8,237 nucleotides of DNA, taken from NCBI GenBank assembly GCA_020440405.1, contig JAGROF010000110.1, positions 1 to 8,237 on the forward strand, written 5' to 3'. The position numbers and the translations under genes are program-made. Origin of the DNA: Chlamydiia bacterium (lineage in GTDB: Bacteria; Chlamydiota; Chlamydiia; Chlamydiales; Simkaniaceae). Below are positions 5,684 to 8,237 of this stretch, piece by piece (position 1 is the stretch's first letter; every line of letters starts with the position of its first letter). The notes beneath the pieces were generated by a model. It was not told the origin of the DNA. It saw only the letters and a program-made list of their open reading frames with translations, and made no database searches.

Positions 5684-6514
5684 TCATTCTTCCAAAAGTG
5701 TTCGAAGGACTTCGATTTGGGCGGCAACGGAGATGGGGCGTTCTGACGTGACATCAAATTCTTGATCCTCAAGGATTTCCTTGAGGGGAACCCCTGTTGC
5801 ATAGCGCATGAGCGCCATGTCCCTTTCCTCAATGAGCGCGTCAATCTGAGGACGAAATAGCACTAGCATGGCACTCAGCCACTGATTGACCACATAAGAA
5901 GGGTGGGCATGATTCACGGAAAAGCGGTTGAGCATCTTTTTAACATCTTCAGAAGCATACCAATCTTCTCCTGTGACCCATCGGTTTGTCGTGAAAAGAG
6001 AAAGGGGGTGGCCTTGATGGCTCATGGAGATCGCAATGAGGTGTGCATAGGTATCGACATCATTTAAGGTGTCATTTCGCACATCATATAGAAGAGGCAC
6101 CATTCCCTTCTCCATGCCCCCTTGTCGAAGAAAGAGATGAAAGTGCCCATGCTCTCCCCCTCGATGGGCGTGGTAATAGTATTGAGAAAAGGTCTCTTGA
6201 TCAAAGGTATCTTGGATCGGATAGTGATCCATCTCCCAAAACATTCCTTGTCCCTTGAGAACCTCATTGACAACATCCGATCCTGTTTTGGCAAGCAGTG
6301 CATTCCAAGCCAGAATTTCTTCCCCTGCTTGAAGCATTTTCTTTAGCTCTTCTTTTGGATAGTGGTGCAGCTCTTCTTTGAGCGTTTCGAAATCAATTGT
6401 AACCACCTGGCCCGAAGAGATCGACATAACCTTTTGATAGCCAAAGAGGCAAACAAATAAAACGGCAAGTCCAATGCCATTGATCAAAAGGGTGCCTTTG
6501 AGCTTTTTGAGCAT
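5684..6514 (-). CDS. Membrane-anchored His-rich protein, DUF6969-like, function unknown
   Basis: A 276-residue protein with one N-terminal membrane segment (about 8-26, preceded by KKLK) and no lipobox, so an anchored domain of about 245 residues, possibly outside the cytoplasm. The core contains QYYYHAHRGGEHGHFHLFLR (111-130) with His115, His117, His122, His124, His126 and Glu121, then HLIAISMSHQGHPLSLFTTN (158-177), RWVTGEDWY (178-186), NHAHPSYVVNQWL (201-213) and FRPQI (220-224). These segments match my memory of the uncharacterised bacterial family DUF6969, whose members usually lack a membrane anchor; I hold this at moderate confidence. The His/Glu cluster could bind a metal; no reaction is known. 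It is divergent from rnr across 42 bases and upstream of the methyltransferase-ligase gene on the same strand, but its GC is as high as that of rnr, suggesting it belongs to the older backbone. The start has no strong Shine-Dalgarno. Confidence 0.8.
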   Translation of the reverse strand: MLKKLKGTLLINGIGLAVLFVCLFGYQKVMSISSGQVVTIDFETLKEELHHYPKEELKKMLQAGEEILAWNALLAKTGSDVVNEVLKGQGMFWEMDHYPIQDTFDQETFSQYYYHAHRGGEHGHFHLFLRQGGMEKGMVPLLYDVRNDTLNDVDTYAHLIAISMSHQGHPLSLFTTNRWVTGEDWYASEDVKKMLNRFSVNHAHPSYVVNQWLSAMLVLFRPQIDALIEERDMALMRYATGVPLKEILEDQEFDVTSERPISVAAQIEVLRTLLEE

Positions 6515-6543
6515 TTGCGTTAATCACTTGTTTTAGATACAAT
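6515..6543 (+). promoter_or_regulatory. Candidate rnr promoter
   Basis: TTGCGT (6515-6520), a 17-base spacer and TACAAT (6538-6543, five of six bases of the consensus) form a plausible sigma-70/sigma-66 promoter. Transcription would start near 6550, leaving only about 7 bases before the rnr ATG at 6557, so the message would be nearly leaderless; no clear Shine-Dalgarno precedes that ATG, which fits. The -35 is weak, and a promoter farther upstream inside the divergent gene is possible. Confidence 0.35.
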
Positions 6544-6570
6544 CATATCCAGTAGAATGGAAAAGTTAAA
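6542..6570 (-). promoter_or_regulatory. Candidate divergent promoter for the DUF6969-like gene
   Basis: Read leftward, TTTAAC (6570-6565), 17 bases and TATGAT (6547-6542) resemble a promoter whose transcript would begin near 6535, about 20 bases before the ATG ending at 6514. Its -10 lies against that proposed for rnr, so the two polymerases could compete. The -35 is a poor match. Confidence 0.3.
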
Positions 6571-8237
6571 TAAAAAATTTCGTGACTCACAGGGAGTCAC
6601 TACCCAAGGCACCATCAGCGTGCATCCTAAAGGCTTTGCTTTCGTTTCCCCTGATGATTCCAAAACATTTCCGGAAGATATCTTTATCCCGAAGCATTTA
6701 AAGGGAAATGCTGTCGATGGGGACCGCGTTGAAATCGTTATTTCCCCGGATCGGAAACCCGATAAAGGACCAGAAGGGTGGGTTTCATCGATTCTTGAAC
6801 GGGCCAAGCAAGAACTTGTCGGAGTGGTTTGGATCATCAAATCTAAAGGAGACTACCTGCTTTATATCCAGTCTCTGGGGGCTTCAAAGTCTGCTCTTGT
6901 GAAAAAGACAAAAAAGGTCGAGTACAAGGTCGGGGACCGCCTTCTCCTTAAAGTGATCGATTGGGGGGATGAAAAATCCCCTGCTTTATGTGCTGTCATT
7001 GAAAAACTGGGGACCATTGAAGAGGCTTTTACGGATATTCCTGCGGCAATTAAAGACTTTGGAATTCGGAAAGATTTTCCTCAAGGCGTTTTAAACCAGG
7101 TCGAGCACTTTTCCCGCAAAGTTGAGAAGCAAGACTTAGAGGGACGAACCGATTTAACCTCCCTGGAAACCTTTACAATTGACCCTGACACAGCCCGCGA
7201 CTTTGATGATGCGCTGTCTCTTTCCGAGGAAAAAAATGGCCATTTCCACCTAGCGGTTCACATTGCAGACGTCTCCCATTATGTCAAAGAAGATTCTCCC
7301 CTTGATGTCGAAGCAAAAAAACGGTCCAACTCCACATATTTTCCTGGGGAATGCGTTCCCATGCTTCCCGAAGCTTTATCAAACCACCTCTGCAGTTTAA
7401 AGGAAAAGGTGATCCGACTCACGATCACGGTTCTCATGGAATTTGATCCTTCAGGAACCCTTCTTAAAAGCGAGATTGTCCGCGGCTTTATTAAAAGCCA
7501 AAAACGCTTGACCTACAAAGAAGCCAAGGACATCTTAGATGGGAAAAAGAAAAGCCCACACTTAGCCGCCCTTAAACGGATGGAAAAGCTCTGCCTCCTC
7601 TTAAAAAATAAACGCTTTGAACGAGGCTCTGTGGACCTCGCTCTTCCTGAAGTAGTGATTCAAATCGATAAGAAAGGCAACCCCACAGGCTACGAACTCG
7701 TTGATTACGACATTACCCACCAGCTTGTTGAAGAGTTTATGCTGAAAGCCAATGAAGTCGTGGCAGAAACCTTTATGAAACGTGGAGATCAAGCCATTTT
7801 TCGGATTCACGAATCTCCTGGAGAAGAGAATTTTTCTGACTTTTTTGCCTTAGCACGCAGCTTAGGATTTTCTCTTCCCAGCCCAGTCGAACCCAAAGAT
7901 ATTCAAAATATTTTCGAGCAAGCGAAACAAACCCCTTATGGAGAGCAGTTATCTATCGCTTATATTCGCAGTATGAAGCTTGCCATCTACTCAAAAGATA
8001 ATATCGGACACTATGGACTTGCTCTTGAAAACTATTGCCATTTTACCAGCCCCATCCGAAGATACAGCGACTTGATTGTCCATAGACGTCTCTTTGAAAA
8101 AAGCGAGGAAGACCTTACCGAAATCGCTAAACACTGCTCCGACCAAGAGCGGGTTTCATTCAAAGCCGAAATGGCCGTCTTGCTTATGAAAAAACTCCGT
8201 CTTTTAGAGCTTTATCTCAATGCAGACCCTGCGCGAA
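6557..8237 (+). CDS. rnr: Ribonuclease R (5' part)
   Basis: The gene runs off the right edge with 560 codons present and no stop. RNase R is a cytosolic processive 3'-5' exoribonuclease that degrades structured RNA, mRNA fragments and defective rRNA. In order: an OB/cold-shock domain (about 18-62, GTISVHPKGFAFVSP then DIFIPKHLKG), a second OB-like part (about 85-150), and the RNB catalytic domain with IDPDTARDFDDAL, whose Asp209, Asp215, Asp217 and Asp218 have the spacing of the four metal-binding aspartates of the family. VHIADVSHYV (234-243) and, near the end, HYGLALENYCHFTSPIRRYS followed by DLIVHR complete the active site. The C-terminal S1 domain would lie beyond the window. The N-terminal helix-turn-helix region of E. 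coli RNase R is absent. ATG 6557 is the only in-frame ATG after the stop at 6521. C. trachomatis vacB (CT397) is the recalled counterpart. Confidence 0.96.
   Translation, partial: MEKLNKKFRDSQGVTTQGTISVHPKGFAFVSPDDSKTFPEDIFIPKHLKGNAVDGDRVEIVISPDRKPDKGPEGWVSSILERAKQELVGVVWIIKSKGDYLLYIQSLGASKSALVKKTKKVEYKVGDRLLLKVIDWGDEKSPALCAVIEKLGTIEEAFTDIPAAIKDFGIRKDFPQGVLNQVEHFSRKVEKQDLEGRTDLTSLETFTIDPDTARDFDDALSLSEEKNGHFHLAVHIADVSHYVKEDSPLDVEAKKRSNSTYFPGECVPMLPEALSNHLCSLKEKVIRLTITVLMEFDPSGTLLKSEIVRGFIKSQKRLTYKEAKDILDGKKKSPHLAALKRMEKLCLLLKNKRFERGSVDLALPEVVIQIDKKGNPTGYELVDYDITHQLVEEFMLKANEVVAETFMKRGDQAIFRIHESPGEENFSDFFALARSLGFSLPSPVEPKDIQNIFEQAKQTPYGEQLSIAYIRSMKLAIYSKDNIGHYGLALENYCHFTSPIRRYSDLIVHRRLFEKSEEDLTEIAKHCSDQERVSFKAEMAVLLMKKLRLLELYLNADPAR

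Noticed and set aside
5668..5685. Hairpin GAACAAA/TTTGTTC at the end of the DUF6969-like gene as a terminator
   Set aside because: The 7-bp stem is almost all A-T and is not followed by a U-tract on the minus strand; it is too weak to call.
5659..5844. Minus-strand 61-codon frame
   Set aside because: It overlaps the end of the DUF6969-like gene in another frame and extends only slightly into the spacer.
6520..6840. Minus-strand 106-codon frame
   Set aside because: It is opposite the RNase R cold-shock domain and has no independent support.

Overview
The window reads as a stretch of a bacterial chromosome, most likely from a member of the Chlamydiota outside the classical Chlamydiaceae (an environmental or amoeba-associated chlamydia). 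Three things suggest this: a folD gene running straight into a short ApbE-type lipoprotein gene, which is the neighbour pair CT078/CT077 that I recall from Chlamydia trachomatis; a tiny cysteine-rich lipoprotein that recalls the chlamydial outer-membrane lipoprotein OmcA; and an RNase R gene (vacB/rnr) of the simple chlamydial type. The species cannot be fixed from the sequence alone.

Positions 1-2228, plus strand: the 3' part of folD (one-carbon/folate metabolism), then apbE (FAD:protein FMN transferase lipoprotein) and a YihX-like HAD phosphatase. These three overlap each other by 10 and 19 bases and must be one transcription unit. After a 71-base gap with a weak possible promoter and a strong ribosome binding site comes a 70-residue lipoprotein with a Cys-Pro-rich mature part. 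A perfect 10-bp stem-loop ends this block and serves as a shared terminator for the gene arriving from the other side.

Positions 2255-5457, minus strand: a two-gene cassette of visibly lower GC than its surroundings. The first gene encodes a 635-residue fusion of a class I SAM methyltransferase with a D-Ala-D-Ala-ligase-type ATP-grasp enzyme. The second, starting inside the first one's stop codon (ATGA overlap), encodes a YcaD-like major facilitator transporter. One enzyme that could both methylate and ligate a carboxylate/amine substrate, translationally coupled to an exporter-type transporter, looks like a compact make-and-move pathway for a small amide-bonded metabolite. The product is unknown. 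This is the most interesting system in the window.

Positions 5458-5683: a 226-base non-coding stretch with a stem-loop and many CTCT/AGAG elements. Positions 5684-6514, minus strand: a membrane-anchored 276-residue protein with a His-rich HAHRGGEHGHFH motif, resembling the uncharacterised DUF6969 family. A 42-base divergent intergenic region separates it from rnr (RNase R), which runs off the right end of the window with its cold-shock and RNB catalytic domains present. No tRNA, rRNA, CRISPR array or insertion sequence was seen.
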